Shown here piece after piece: positions 10,762-21,038 of a DNA stretch of 35,446 nt. The first letter of the stretch is position 1. Each line of letters opens with the position of its first letter. Location of the stretch: assembly GCA_005790965.1 (NCBI GenBank), contig SXTL01000060.1, positions 1 to 35,446 on the forward strand, written 5' to 3'. The DNA comes from Burkholderiales bacterium (GTDB lineage: Bacteria > Pseudomonadota > Gammaproteobacteria > Burkholderiales > Thiobacillaceae). The notes beneath the pieces were generated by a model that saw only the letters and a program-made list of their open reading frames with translations, did not search any database and was not told where the DNA came from. A program made the translations under genes and the position numbers.

Positions 10762-11112
10762 TTAGAAAACGAGGGTCTTGTCAGCCCACTCGGTCCATTC
10801 AGTCAGGATCTCCATCGTGCCCCGCCCCGCCCCCGGCACCAGACGCTCTTCGGCCATACCGCGTGCGTCCATGCAGGTGCCACAGACCGCCACATCGCCT
10901 TTGCGGCGGATCACCGCAGCGAGCATGTCGCCAATGTTGTAGTAACCCTGAGGCACTTTCTGGCCGGCGGCAGCACAGGCAGCCGCATCGCCCATAAGGA
11001 AAACGCGAACCTCCTCCTGGCTTTCGAGCAACTTACGCGCCAGGCGCAAGGCGTTATAGCTGCGCTCGGTGCCGTAGGGGGGATCGTTCAGAATAAACAG
11101 GTTTTTTGCCAT
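10762..11112 (-). CDS. DsrE/DsrF-like family protein
   Basis: 116 aa, MAKNLFILNDPPYGTERSYNALRLARKLL...VRVFLMGDAA...DVAVCGTCMDARG. Confidence 0.85.
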   Translation of the reverse strand: MAKNLFILNDPPYGTERSYNALRLARKLLESQEEVRVFLMGDAAACAAAGQKVPQGYYNIGDMLAAVIRRKGDVAVCGTCMDARGMAEERLVPGAGRGTMEILTEWTEWADKTLVF

Positions 11113-11114
11113 GG

Positions 11115-11552
11115 TTACTTGCCTCCACTCTTAATGACGGCCTTAAGCGCGTCGTAGTCCTTGCGCACCTTCTCCTGGTAAATCAGGCCGGTCTTGGCGA
11201 ATTTCGGCGCATTCTCGAACTCCATCACATCCGCCACCATCTGGTAGCTCGACATGCCGTTGTGGTCCTTGCCGTCGGCGGCAATCAGTTTATCGCCATA
11301 GAACACGGCCGGTGCCGGCAGGCCCGCGGCCAGGCTCGCCGGCACGATGCGAATCGGTACGCGATAAACATTGGCCACCTCGACAGCAACCTGGGTGTTG
11401 TTATTGCAGCGCTGGCCCGGGGGCTCCTTGTTGATGATGGTCAGCACCTTATTGCCGGCGGCATCAAGGGCCCCGGGAACGCTCAGGGCCGAGGCGGCGA
11501 AGGTGGCGGCGCTGCAGAACAGCGCGGCAGAAAGAACGAGTGGCTTTAACAT
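11115..11552 (-). CDS. Secreted thioredoxin-fold-like protein with a single mature-region Cys
   Basis: Signal peptide MLKPLVLSAALFCSAATFAASA; VLTIINKEPPGQRCNNNTQ...YRVPIRIVPASLAAGLPAPAVFYGDKLIAADG; AAAGGAG RBS upstream of the ATG. Confidence 0.6.
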   Translation of the reverse strand: MLKPLVLSAALFCSAATFAASALSVPGALDAAGNKVLTIINKEPPGQRCNNNTQVAVEVANVYRVPIRIVPASLAAGLPAPAVFYGDKLIAADGKDHNGMSSYQMVADVMEFENAPKFAKTGLIYQEKVRKDYDALKAVIKSGGK

Positions 11553-11567
11553 GGGCTTCTCCTTTAA

Positions 11568-11602
11568 TAAATTAACAATCTAACGATTGTTGGATTAATT
11601 TA
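11568..11602. promoter_or_regulatory. Candidate operator in the divergent promoter between the ArsR-rhodanese gene and the sulfur cluster
   Basis: TAAATTAA (11568-11575)...TTAATTTA (11595-11602), AACAATC-TAAC-GATTGTT (11574-11591), and AATCTAAC-GATT-GTTGGATT (11577-11596, 7/8 match). Confidence 0.65.
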
Positions 11603-11647
11603 TAGATCATTCCCTACCTCTGTCAAGCATCCGTTAAGATTCGGGCC

Positions 11648-12313
11648 ATGACTTCGCAAAAAAGTACTGTCCGCCGCGCCAAAGACATTCTCTATGAGCA
11701 GGTTGCCCGCATTGGCAAGGCCACCTCCAGTGCAAAACGACTCGAGTTGATTGAACTGTTGTGTCAGGGCGAGAAAACGGTCGAGACTCTGGCCAAGGAG
11801 TCGGCCATCAGTATGAAGCTGGCTAGTGCTCATTTGCGGGAGTTGCGCTCCGCCCACCTGGTCGAGACCGAGCGTAGCGGTAAGAATATTTACTACCGCA
11901 TCGCCAACCGCGAGGTCGCAGAATTTTGGGTCGCCATCCGCTCCTTGGCGGAAGACCGGCTAGTTGAGTTGAAGATGGCGCTGGCCCAGATCACCAACGC
12001 ACCCAAAGAATTGACCCCGAAGGATCGCGACGCCCTGGTCAAAGCCGCTAGGCAGGGCGAGGTTATCGTGCTCGATGTCCGGCCCTCGCCCGAATTTGCG
12101 GCGGCGCATCTGCCTTATGCGCAGTCGCTGCCCATTGACCAGCTGAGATTGCGGCTTTCTGAATTGCCCAAAGACAAGACCATCGTGGCCTACTGCCGTG
12201 GACCGTATTGCCTGATGGCGAAGGATGCCGTCGATTTGCTCAAGCAGAAGGGATTCGCAGCCATTCACTTGCCCGAGGGCGTTGCCGAATGGGGTATGGC
12301 ACCCGTCAGATGA
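11648..12313 (+). CDS. ArsR-family HTH regulator fused to a C-terminal rhodanese domain
   Basis: N-terminal winged-helix ([58 protein letters not shown]) and rhodanese domain ([22 protein letters not shown]...[25 protein letters not shown]...LPEGVAEW). Confidence 0.92.
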   Translation: MTSQKSTVRRAKDILYEQVARIGKATSSAKRLELIELLCQGEKTVETLAKESAISMKLASAHLRELRSAHLVETERSGKNIYYRIANREVAEFWVAIRSLAEDRLVELKMALAQITNAPKELTPKDRDALVKAARQGEVIVLDVRPSPEFAAAHLPYAQSLPIDQLRLRLSELPKDKTIVAYCRGPYCLMAKDAVDLLKQKGFAAIHLPEGVAEWGMAPVR

Positions 12314-13226
12314 CCGCCGCTGTTGCCGCTCCCGCCTGTACGGCCTCGGGTACCGCGCCCCGTTCGGCAAAACTGGCCCATTCCCAGGCCTCGGGTTGAT
12401 CAATGAGGGCACACAGCAGCTGATTGTTAAGACCATGCCCGGACTTGTAGGCGTCAAACTCGGCCAGGAGCGGATGGCCAGAAAGGTATAGATCACCTAG
12501 CGCATCGAGTACCTTGTGTTTCACAAACTCGTCCGCGTAACGCAGGCCTTCGGTATTAAGGACACTAAGCTCATCCATCACGATGGCGTTGTCGAGCGTT
12601 CCTCCCAGGGCCAGCCCATGGGCACGCAGGTATTCGACATCGCGCATAAAACCAAAAGTGCGGGCGCGACTGATCTCGCGGATGTACTCAGCCCGAGAAA
12701 AATTCATATGCAGGGTATTGCCCGACTGTTGCAGGGCCGGGTGATCAAAGTCGATGTGAAAATTCAGCCGGTAGCCTTCGTAGGGACGAAACTCGGCCCA
12801 CTTATCGCCCTCTGCTACCCGCACGGTACGCAAGACGCGCATATACCGTCGTGGCGCGTTTTGCGCCTCCAGTCCAACCCCCTGAATCAGATACACAAAG
12901 GGCGCGGCCGACCCATCCATAATCGGAACTTCAGGGCCATCCAATTCGATCAACAGATTGTCGACGGCCAACCCGGCCAACGCCGACATCAGATGCTCCA
13001 CCGTAGCAACCTTGGCTCCGTTCGCCTCCAGCGCGGAACACATGCGTGTATCGGTCACGCGATGCGGTTCGACGCGGAATTCGGGCTTTTCAGGAAGATC
13101 CACTCGCCTGAAGATAAGCCCGGTGTTGGCCGGTGCCGGGCGCAGGGTCAGATTAACCTTGCGGCCCCCATGCAAACCAACCCCCCGGGTATGAACCGAG
13201 GTTCGTAAGGTATGTTGCGCGATCAT
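12306..13226 (-). CDS. lpxC: UDP-3-O-acyl-N-acetylglucosamine deacetylase
   Basis: [41 protein letters not shown]...[11 protein letters not shown]...[20 protein letters not shown]. Confidence 0.98.
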   Translation of the reverse strand: MIAQHTLRTSVHTRGVGLHGGRKVNLTLRPAPANTGLIFRRVDLPEKPEFRVEPHRVTDTRMCSALEANGAKVATVEHLMSALAGLAVDNLLIELDGPEVPIMDGSAAPFVYLIQGVGLEAQNAPRRYMRVLRTVRVAEGDKWAEFRPYEGYRLNFHIDFDHPALQQSGNTLHMNFSRAEYIREISRARTFGFMRDVEYLRAHGLALGGTLDNAIVMDELSVLNTEGLRYADEFVKHKVLDALGDLYLSGHPLLAEFDAYKSGHGLNNQLLCALIDQPEAWEWASFAERGAVPEAVQAGAATAAVI

Positions 13227-13279
13227 GGCGGCATTGTATTCCTGAAGCGCAGCGCGCTATCAACGGCTCAAAGGCAAGA

Positions 13280-13309
13280 TTCTGTGCCGTGCGGCGGCAC
13301 GACACAGAA
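13280..13309. other. Strong inverted repeat in the lpxC-ftsZ intergenic region
   Basis: TTCTGTGCCGTGCGGCGGCACGACACAGAA: about 12 of 13 paired positions. Not followed by a clear U tract on the minus strand. Confidence 0.65.
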
Positions 13310-13351
13310 GGCACTTCCAGACAACGCGTACAAACCGACGACCGGGGTCGA

Positions 13352-14560
13352 TCAGTCCGCCTGACGAATGCGTAGGAAGGGCGGGATGTCAAAGATGTCC
13401 AGAGGTGCCGTAGTCCCGGTGCCCAGGGGCTCCATGCTGACTGACTGTACCCGGCTCGGGTTTATCCGCACCGTGCTACCCTCCGATGAGCCGTCCATGT
13501 CGCCTATCGCCGAATCGCCATACAACGGCCTCGGATCGGTCCCGGTCTTCACCATGCGGATCTGGACGGGTTTTTGGACGGGTTTGGTTTGTGCTCCATG
13601 GCCTTGATTAGCCAAACCCGTCGCGACCATGGTCACACGGATGCTCTCGCCCATCGCCTCGTCCAACACGGTACCGACGATCACCGTCGCCTCTTCGGCA
13701 GTGAACTCCTGGATCGTGTTCATCACCTCGTAGTACTCCTCCAAGGTCAAGCTGTCGTTGGCCGTAATGTTAACCAACACGCCGCGCGCGCCCTTGAGAT
13801 CGACGCTTTCCAGTAGCGGGCTATTGACCGCCGCCTGAGCCGCGACACGGGCTCTATCCTCTCCGCTGGCAAGGGCGGAACCCATCATGGCCATACCCAT
13901 CTCGCTCATTACCGTACGCACATCGGCGAAGTCCACATTGATCATGCCGGGATTGGCAATGATCTCGGCAATACCGCCCACAGCGCTATGCAGCACATCG
14001 TTGGAGGCGGTAAAGGCATCCGTGAGCTTGGTCTTTGCACCCAATACTTCCATCAGTTTTTCGTTGGGGATAATAATCAGGCTATCAACATGTTCAGACA
14101 GGGCCTTGAGACCTTGCTCGGCTGCACGCATGCGTTTGCCTTCAAACTGAAATGGCTTGGTCACCACCGCAACCGTCAGGATGCCCAACTCCTTGGCCAC
14201 CTCAGCGACCACCGGGGCCGCACCGGTACCGGTACCTCCCCCCATGCCGGCAGCGATGAAGAGCATATCGGCGCCATCAATCATCTCGACGATGCGCTCA
14301 CGATCTTCCAAGGCCGATTCGCGGCCAACCTCCGGTTTTGCGCCAGCACCCAATCCCTTGGTGATGCTGTTGCCGATCTGTAATTGGGTCGGAGCACGGT
14401 TGCGGCGCAAGGCCTGAGCATCGGTGTTGACGGAGATAAACTCCACGCCGCCCATGCCTTTCCCGATCATGTGGTCGATGGCGTTCCCGCCGCAACCACC
14501 TACACCGATGACCTTGATCACCGCATCCTGAGTTTGAGTCTCTTCCAATTCGAATAACAT
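13352..14560 (-). CDS. ftsZ: Cell division protein FtsZ
   Basis: MLFELEETQTQDAVIKVIGVGGCGGNAIDHMI...GGGTGTGAAPVVAEVAKELG...; C-terminal DIPPFLRIRQAD. Confidence 0.98.
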   Translation of the reverse strand: MLFELEETQTQDAVIKVIGVGGCGGNAIDHMIGKGMGGVEFISVNTDAQALRRNRAPTQLQIGNSITKGLGAGAKPEVGRESALEDRERIVEMIDGADMLFIAAGMGGGTGTGAAPVVAEVAKELGILTVAVVTKPFQFEGKRMRAAEQGLKALSEHVDSLIIIPNEKLMEVLGAKTKLTDAFTASNDVLHSAVGGIAEIIANPGMINVDFADVRTVMSEMGMAMMGSALASGEDRARVAAQAAVNSPLLESVDLKGARGVLVNITANDSLTLEEYYEVMNTIQEFTAEEATVIVGTVLDEAMGESIRVTMVATGLANQGHGAQTKPVQKPVQIRMVKTGTDPRPLYGDSAIGDMDGSSEGSTVRINPSRVQSVSMEPLGTGTTAPLDIFDIPPFLRIRQAD

Positions 14561-14596
14561 GGTCTTGCTCCTTTGCACGCTCGTTGTCTTACAAAA

Positions 14597-14664
14597 GGCC
14601 CGCCGGCCCGCTCATGACATCCGGATCATTGCTGATCCATCTCCCAGGGTGCATCGCTGCACCC
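14597..14664. other. Three tandem tetraloop-type inverted repeats in the ftsA-ftsZ spacer
   Basis: GGCC-CGCC-GGCC (14597-14608), GGATCA-TTGC-TGATCC (14623-14638), GGGTGCA-TCGC-TGCACCC (14647-14664), all perfect. Confidence 0.7.
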
Positions 14665-14666
14665 CC

Positions 14667-15923
14667 TTAAAAAGTATCCTTGAACCATTGCTTCATCCGA
14701 TCTGCGAGAGCGGCAACCCCTCCCTCACCCAGAAACATCCCCTTTTCCGCCGGATCACGCTGCTCCAGGCCCGCGATTAGTAGCCCCACACTGGTGGCAT
14801 AACGCGGATTGCGAACCCGCTCGGAGAGCCCCCCCGCATAGTTGGGAACCCCCACCCGCACCGGCACATGAAATACTTCCTCGGCCAACTCAACCATGCC
14901 CGGCAACAAACTGCTGCCACCGGTCAAGACGATGCCCGACGAGATCTGCTCGAGAAAGCCGGATCGCGTCAGCTCTGCTTTGATCATGCCGAACAATTCT
15001 TCCACGCGCAGTTCGATTACCTCTGCCAACAAAGGCCGGGAGAGCTGGCTCGGCGGGCGGTCTCCGATACCGGGGACTTCAATGATCTCGCGTGAATCGG
15101 CCAGTCCGCGCAGGGCGATGCCATGACGAATCTTCAATTCCTCGGCCTCCCGAGTCGGGGTACGCAGCGCCATGGCGATATCGTTAGTAATCTGATCCCC
15201 GGCAATCGGTAGGACTGCCGTATGTTGAAGCGCACCGTGGGTAAAAACCGCCACATCCGTGGTTCCGCCGCCGATGTCGATCAAGGCCACACCCAGATCC
15301 TTCTCGTCCTCGTTAAGCAAGGCCAGGCTGGAGGCCAACGGCTGCAGGATGAGATCGGACAATTCGACGCCACAACGCCGTACGCACTTCTCCAGATTCT
15401 GTGCGGCCGACACGGCCCCGGTCACAATGTGAATCTTCACCTCTAGGCGCACCCCACTCATGCCCAAGGGATCACGCACATCGCCTTGGCCGTCGATAAT
15501 GAACTCTTGCGGCTCCACATGGAGCACCTGCTGGTCAGTCGAGATATTGACCGCACGCGCCGTCTCCATGACACGATCGACATCGGCTTTGGCGACTTCA
15601 CGGTCGCGCAGCGGCACCATGCCATGCGAATTGAGTGAACGCACATGACTGCCCGAAATGCCCGCATAAACCTCGCGTATCTTGCAGTTGGCCATCAGCT
15701 CGGCATCCTGCAGGGCACGCTGGACCGCCGCCACAGTGTCTTCGATGCTAACGACCACGCCCTTCTTGAGGCCGCGTGAGCTGGTGGCGCTCATGCCAAT
15801 AATGTTAAAACTGCCCTCGTCCGTAGCTTCGGCGACCAGCACCACAATCTTCGAGGTGCCAATATCCAGCCCAACGATCAGATCCTTGTTCTCGCGCATC
15901 TTGCTGATATTCGAAAAACTCAT
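14667..15923 (-). CDS. ftsA: Cell division protein FtsA
   Basis: NKDLIVGLDIGTSKIVVLVAEA...VALIDIGGGTTDVAVF...GIVLTGGSSLLPGM. Confidence 0.98.
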   Translation of the reverse strand: MSFSNISKMRENKDLIVGLDIGTSKIVVLVAEATDEGSFNIIGMSATSSRGLKKGVVVSIEDTVAAVQRALQDAELMANCKIREVYAGISGSHVRSLNSHGMVPLRDREVAKADVDRVMETARAVNISTDQQVLHVEPQEFIIDGQGDVRDPLGMSGVRLEVKIHIVTGAVSAAQNLEKCVRRCGVELSDLILQPLASSLALLNEDEKDLGVALIDIGGGTTDVAVFTHGALQHTAVLPIAGDQITNDIAMALRTPTREAEELKIRHGIALRGLADSREIIEVPGIGDRPPSQLSRPLLAEVIELRVEELFGMIKAELTRSGFLEQISSGIVLTGGSSLLPGMVELAEEVFHVPVRVGVPNYAGGLSERVRNPRYATSVGLLIAGLEQRDPAEKGMFLGEGGVAALADRMKQWFKDTF

Positions 15924-16675
15924 GTATGTGCCTTTGCTGATGACTTGTTCGGTAGCTTTGCAGCTGACGACCCAAGGCGAACTGAAAATCCATTCGGATA
16001 CCGCATATCCACATGCGCAATCGAACCCGCAACCTGGGCCGCGGCCGAATAAAACTGAATGAAGCGTTGGAGCCGCTCACGCAACTGTTCCTGCCCCAAA
16101 TCGATCACCATTCCGTCATTGAGCCCGAGCTGCCAGGCACTGCGTTGATCGACCCGGATCCGCGTGATCGTCCAGCCCTTGGGTGCCAGAAGGGCTGCAA
16201 ATTCCGCATGGCGCCGGGCCACCGCACCCTCCATGCCATCGGGCGCCTCAACTCTGGGCAATTCGGGGGCCGGCTGTGCCGGGTAAACCTCGCCCTGCAC
16301 GCTCAGGGTGTCACGCTCGTTCCAGGCCGCTAACGGAGTGCGCTCTTCGAGGGTTACCCGAATACGCCCTGGCCAGATGCGCTGGGCCTGGGCCCGATAG
16401 ACCCAAGGCATCAATTCGAATTCGTGTTTGACAGCCATCATGTCCAGGCTCAAAAAGCTGCCATGCAACTGCTTCACCGCGCCGCGCACCCCGGCAATAG
16501 TCTGCGTCTGTTGCGCACCACGAATCTCTATCCGCTGGACCGGCAGGCTGCGCTGATACACCACCACCGCGCCATAACCCAAGGCAAAAGCCAGCGTCAG
16601 CAGAAAAATGCCCAGCGCCAGACGATTCATGAGTGGCGCGTTATGAGTTAGGTGATGCGTCGCGCTATGCCACAT
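15920..16675 (-). CDS. ftsQ: Cell division protein FtsQ
   Basis: Single N-terminal TM, POTRA-like region, [24 protein letters not shown]; position between ddl and ftsA; start chosen at MWHSATHHL, preceded by AGGAGG. Confidence 0.92.
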   Translation of the reverse strand: MWHSATHHLTHNAPLMNRLALGIFLLTLAFALGYGAVVVYQRSLPVQRIEIRGAQQTQTIAGVRGAVKQLHGSFLSLDMMAVKHEFELMPWVYRAQAQRIWPGRIRVTLEERTPLAAWNERDTLSVQGEVYPAQPAPELPRVEAPDGMEGAVARRHAEFAALLAPKGWTITRIRVDQRSAWQLGLNDGMVIDLGQEQLRERLQRFIQFYSAAAQVAGSIAHVDMRYPNGFSVRLGSSAAKLPNKSSAKAHT

Positions 16676-17603
16676 CCGCCACCTCCTCATTAGCCAAAGC
16701 CAGCACTTGCAGACACAGGTCGGCAAACTCAATGCCGCTGGCGCGGGCCGCCATGGGTACCAGACTGTGATCAGTCATCCCCGGCGAGGTGTTGATCTCC
16801 AGCACATAAGGGCGCTGATTCGCATCGAGCAGGATGTCCACCCTACCCCACCCCCGACAACCCAGTACCGCAAAGGCGCGTTGCGCCAATTGCTGCATCT
16901 CGACCTCCAGCGCCGTGGGCAAACCGCTCGGCACCAGATAGCGCGTGTCGTCGCGCAGATACTTGGCCTCGTAGTCGTAGAACTCGGTCGCCGGCACAAT
17001 ACGAATGACTGGTAGGGCACGACCCGCCAAAATACCCACGGTGAATTCGCCACCCGCGAGCTCACGCTCAGCTAGGACCAGGTCGTCATACTGTGCGGCC
17101 TTGCGCCACGCCGCTTGCAAAGCTCCGGGGATCTTGACCTTGGTGATCCCGATACTCGAACCTTCATTGGCTGGCTTGACGAAAATGGGCAGGCCCAGTT
17201 GTTGTTCAATGGCCGCAAAGTCACTATCCCCGGTCAGCAAGGCATATTCCGGTACCGGCAGGCCAGCCACCTGCCACATCAGCTTGCTGCGCCACTTGTC
17301 CATCGCCAACGCCGAGGCCAAAACGCCGCTGCCGGTGTAGGGAATCTTCAGCAAGGACAACGCGCCCTGCATCTGGCCATCCTCACCGCCCCGTCCGTGC
17401 AGGGCGATAAAGACGCGATCGAATCCGGCCGCTTCCAAGCCCTGCAAGCCCCCGCTGGCCGGGTCATAGGGATGCGCATCCACGCCCCGACTCCGCAAGG
17501 CCGCCAAAACAGCCGCGCCGCTCTTTAGCGACACCTCACGCTCTGCCGAGTCCCCTCCCAACAAAACGCCGACTTTACCCAGCCTTTGCATCGTGTCCTT
17601 CAT
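16665..17603 (-). CDS. ddl: D-alanine--D-alanine ligase
   Basis: [21 protein letters not shown]...[37 protein letters not shown]...[17 protein letters not shown]. Confidence 0.97.
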   Translation of the reverse strand: MKDTMQRLGKVGVLLGGDSAEREVSLKSGAAVLAALRSRGVDAHPYDPASGGLQGLEAAGFDRVFIALHGRGGEDGQMQGALSLLKIPYTGSGVLASALAMDKWRSKLMWQVAGLPVPEYALLTGDSDFAAIEQQLGLPIFVKPANEGSSIGITKVKIPGALQAAWRKAAQYDDLVLAERELAGGEFTVGILAGRALPVIRIVPATEFYDYEAKYLRDDTRYLVPSGLPTALEVEMQQLAQRAFAVLGCRGWGRVDILLDANQRPYVLEINTSPGMTDHSLVPMAARASGIEFADLCLQVLALANEEVADVA

Positions 17604-18565
17604 ACGGCCTCTCCAACAATACGCACTTCGCGTTGCAACTCGATTCCTGTCTGCGCTTTCACAACCTCTTGCACCTGAACTATCAGGGACTCAATGTCTG
17701 CCGCCCGCGCTTTGCCCAGGTTGACGATGAAATTGGCATGCTTTTCAGACACCTGAGCATCCCCCAACCGTACCGCCTTGAGCCCACAGGTCTCGATCAG
17801 GCGCGCCGCATAGTCGCCGTCTGGGTTGCGAAATACCGAACCGGCATTGGGCAGATTAAGCGGCTGGGTCTCAGCACGCCGGTCCAGCAGACGCCGGGTC
17901 TCGGCCCGAGCGGCCTCGCGGGCATCGGCGTTGGGGTTGCAGCGAAAATGGAACCAGGCGGCGATAAACCATTCCTCGTCGCCCGCCACGAAGCGCACAT
18001 GCCGATAACCAATGTCGTAAGCCTCGTGCGGACGGGTATGCAGATGCCCGGAACGATCAACCGTCAGCACCTGCAACACCGCGCCCCAGGTCTCGTGTCC
18101 ATGACAACCGGCATTCATGGCCAAGGCCCCGCCCACCGTACCTGGGATACCGGCCAGAAACTCGGCGCCCTCCATACCTTCAGCGCTAACAAAACGCGCC
18201 AATTTTGGGCTAGAGACGCCAGCTTCGGCATACACCACCGCCTCGTCGGCCTGTAAGTGCGCACACCATTCCGGAAAATCGCCCCGGGCCGCAACGCGCA
18301 ACTCGGACAACAAGCCATGCAAAAAAACCACCGTGCCACGCACTCCGCCATCGCGCACCAGCAAGTTGCTCCCCAGACCAAGAAACAAGACGGGTTCTTC
18401 GGCCGGGAGCTGACGCAGGAAGGCGCACAAATCGTCAAGGTCAGCCGGCTCATAAAAACGCTCAGCCGGGCCGCCCACGCGCCAGCTCGTATAGCGGCTC
18501 AACGGCACCCGGTGGCGCAAGGTGCCACGCAGAAGATCTGGATTGGAGAGGGTGTGATCAATCAC
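17600..18565 (-). CDS. murB: UDP-N-acetylmuramate dehydrogenase
   Basis: [18 protein letters not shown]...[14 protein letters not shown]...[20 protein letters not shown]...[19 protein letters not shown]. Confidence 0.96.
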   Translation of the reverse strand: MIDHTLSNPDLLRGTLRHRVPLSRYTSWRVGGPAERFYEPADLDDLCAFLRQLPAEEPVLFLGLGSNLLVRDGGVRGTVVFLHGLLSELRVAARGDFPEWCAHLQADEAVVYAEAGVSSPKLARFVSAEGMEGAEFLAGIPGTVGGALAMNAGCHGHETWGAVLQVLTVDRSGHLHTRPHEAYDIGYRHVRFVAGDEEWFIAAWFHFRCNPNADAREAARAETRRLLDRRAETQPLNLPNAGSVFRNPDGDYAARLIETCGLKAVRLGDAQVSEKHANFIVNLGKARAADIESLIVQVQEVVKAQTGIELQREVRIVGEAV

Positions 18566-19950
18566 CTTTCAGCCCCCGCCAAGCGACCGGGCAGCTGCCC
18601 GATCGACCCAGCCCCCATAGTCAGCACCACATCGCCGGCCTTGAGCAGCCCCACCAGGGCCGCATCTACCTCAGTCACCTCCGGCACGAACAGCGGCTCG
18701 CGACCCCGCAAACGCAAGGCGCGCGCCAAGCTGCGACCATCGGCCGCCACCACAGGCGCCTCTCCCGCCGCATAGACCTCAGTCAACAGCACACTATCCG
18801 CCTGCGCCAAGACCGCGACAAAGTCTTCAAATAAGTCGCGGGTGCGGGTATAGCGATGCGGTTGAAAGACCAGCACGATGCGCCGGCCCGGAAAGGCCCC
18901 ACGCGCAGCCGCCAGAGTCGCCGCCATTTCCACCGGATGATGGCCGTAGTCATCCACTAGGGTGTAGTGGCCGCCCTGCGGCAGAGTAATCTCACCATAA
19001 CGCTGGAAGCGCCGCCCCACCCCATGGAATTCAGCCAGGGCCTTTTGCACCGCCGCATCCGGCAGATTGAGTTCCCAGGCCACACCGATAGCGGCCAAGG
19101 CGTTGCGTACATTGTGCAAACCCGGCAGGTTCAGGCGAATATCAATGGCTGAACGACTGCCATTGCGCAGCGCTGTAAAACGCATTCCGCCAGCCTCGGG
19201 CCGCACCTCAATTGCCTGAATACCCGCCCCCTCGGAGAGGCCGTAAGTCATGACCGGGCGAGTCACCCGAGCGCGAATTGCAGCCACACCGGGGTCATCA
19301 ATACACAAGAAACTCATGCCCCAGAACGGCAAGCGATGAATGAATTCAATGAAGGCCGCCTGCAAACGCTCGACACTGTGGCCGTAGGTCTCCATGTGAT
19401 CCTGATCGATGTTGGTGACGATCGCGATCACCGGCGACAGATGCAGGAATGAGGCGTCCGATTCGTCCGCCTCGGCCACCAGATATTCACCCTGACCAAG
19501 ACGCGCATTGGCCTCGGCGGCCAAGAGCTTACCGCCGATGACGAAGGTCGGATCGACACCAGCCTCCGATAGCACACTGGCGATCAGACTGGTGGTCGTG
19601 GTCTTGCCATGCGTCCCGGCAACCGCAATCCCCTGCTTGAAGCGCATTAACTCAGCCAGCATCATTGCTCGCGCGACCACTGGAATCTGTGCGGCGCGCG
19701 CCGCCACGACCTCGGGGTTGTCGGCCTGCACCGCCGTCGAGGTGACGATCACATCGACACCCTGCACCTGACTCGCGTCATGCCCCTGATATACGCGTGC
19801 GCCTAAGCTGGCCAGCCGCTTTGTCACGGCGTTCTCAGCCTTGTCACTCCCGCTGACCTCGAAGCCCAGATTAATCAACACCTCGGCGATACCGCTCATA
19901 CCGGCGCCGCCGATGCCCACGAAGTGGATCCGCTTGACCTTATGTTTCAT
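18562..19950 (-). CDS. murC: UDP-N-acetylmuramate--L-alanine ligase
   Basis: [31 protein letters not shown]...[11 protein letters not shown]...[15 protein letters not shown]. Confidence 0.98.
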   Translation of the reverse strand: MKHKVKRIHFVGIGGAGMSGIAEVLINLGFEVSGSDKAENAVTKRLASLGARVYQGHDASQVQGVDVIVTSTAVQADNPEVVAARAAQIPVVARAMMLAELMRFKQGIAVAGTHGKTTTTSLIASVLSEAGVDPTFVIGGKLLAAEANARLGQGEYLVAEADESDASFLHLSPVIAIVTNIDQDHMETYGHSVERLQAAFIEFIHRLPFWGMSFLCIDDPGVAAIRARVTRPVMTYGLSEGAGIQAIEVRPEAGGMRFTALRNGSRSAIDIRLNLPGLHNVRNALAAIGVAWELNLPDAAVQKALAEFHGVGRRFQRYGEITLPQGGHYTLVDDYGHHPVEMAATLAAARGAFPGRRIVLVFQPHRYTRTRDLFEDFVAVLAQADSVLLTEVYAAGEAPVVAADGRSLARALRLRGREPLFVPEVTEVDAALVGLLKAGDVVLTMGAGSIGQLPGRLAGAER

Positions 19951-21038
19951 CGCCCTATCTCCTCCATGGCATCGGCCACGCTTACCGCCGCGTGCGGAAG
20001 GGCCAGCGCCCGCGCCCGGCAGGCCCGCTCGACCAATTCCGCCCGAGTCAACGAACGCAACCAGGCCGCTAGCGATTCCGCTGTCAGGTTAGATTGCGGC
20101 AACAACCAGCCTGCATTGGCATCGACCAGGTAGCGCGCGTTGGCCGTCTGGTGATCGTCCACGGCATACGGGAAAGGCACCAATCCTGCAGCCACGCCTG
20201 CGGCGGCTAGTTCAGACACCGTCGAGGCCCCGGCCCGGCAAATCACGCTATCCGCCCAGCCATACGCCGCCGCCATATCTTCGATAAAGGCGACGCATTC
20301 GCCCGCCACACCGCACTGCGCATAATTCTTTTGCAGGTCCTCGAGATGCTTGGCTCCCGCCTGATGCCGTACCTGCGGCCGCTCGGCCTCAGGGATCAAG
20401 GCCAAGGCCTGCGGTATCAGGCTATTCAAAGCTGTAGCCCCCAAACTGCCGCCGATCACTAGGAGGCGCAACGCTCCAGCTCGTCCTGCCAAGCGTTGCG
20501 CTGGCTCGGCCAGCGCGGCAATCTCGGCTCGCACCGGGTTACCCACAAACCGCGTCTCGGCTCGACAACCCGGGATGGCGCGGCGACCCGTAAAACCTCC
20601 TGGCAGACCCAGCAAAATACGATCTGCCACGCAGGCCAGCAGTCGGTTGGTCAAACCAGCGTGGGCATTCTGTTCGTGAATCGCCAGCGGTCGACCCAAC
20701 AGCGCGGCCATCATGCCCCCCGGGAAGGCCGCGTAACCACCCATGCCCAAGACCACGGCCGGCCGGACCCGTCGCACGATCCGCAGCGCCTGCCAGAAGG
20801 CCCGCAAAAGTTGCAGCGGCAACAGGGCCAGACGCATCACGCCTTTGCCACGCACCCCGGCCAGCGTCAGGGTCTCCAGGCGAATCCCCTGTGCCGGTAC
20901 CAGTTTGGCTTCTATCCCAGCGGCGGTTCCGAGCCAAGTGATGTGCCAACCGCGGGTGCGCAGGACTTCCGCCACAGCCAAAGCGGGAATGACATGCCCA
21001 CCGGTCCCGCCCGCCATAATCAGCGCGTGACGATTCAT
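19947..21038 (-). CDS. murG: UDP-N-acetylglucosamine--N-acetylmuramyl-(pentapeptide) pyrophosphoryl-undecaprenol N-acetylglucosamine transferase
   Basis: [34 protein letters not shown]...[15 protein letters not shown]...[18 protein letters not shown]; start set at MNRHALIM, overlapping the ftsW stop by 4 bp. Confidence 0.97.
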   Translation of the reverse strand: MNRHALIMAGGTGGHVIPALAVAEVLRTRGWHITWLGTAAGIEAKLVPAQGIRLETLTLAGVRGKGVMRLALLPLQLLRAFWQALRIVRRVRPAVVLGMGGYAAFPGGMMAALLGRPLAIHEQNAHAGLTNRLLACVADRILLGLPGGFTGRRAIPGCRAETRFVGNPVRAEIAALAEPAQRLAGRAGALRLLVIGGSLGATALNSLIPQALALIPEAERPQVRHQAGAKHLEDLQKNYAQCGVAGECVAFIEDMAAAYGWADSVICRAGASTVSELAAAGVAAGLVPFPYAVDDHQTANARYLVDANAGWLLPQSNLTAESLAAWLRSLTRAELVERACRARALALPHAAVSVADAMEEIGR

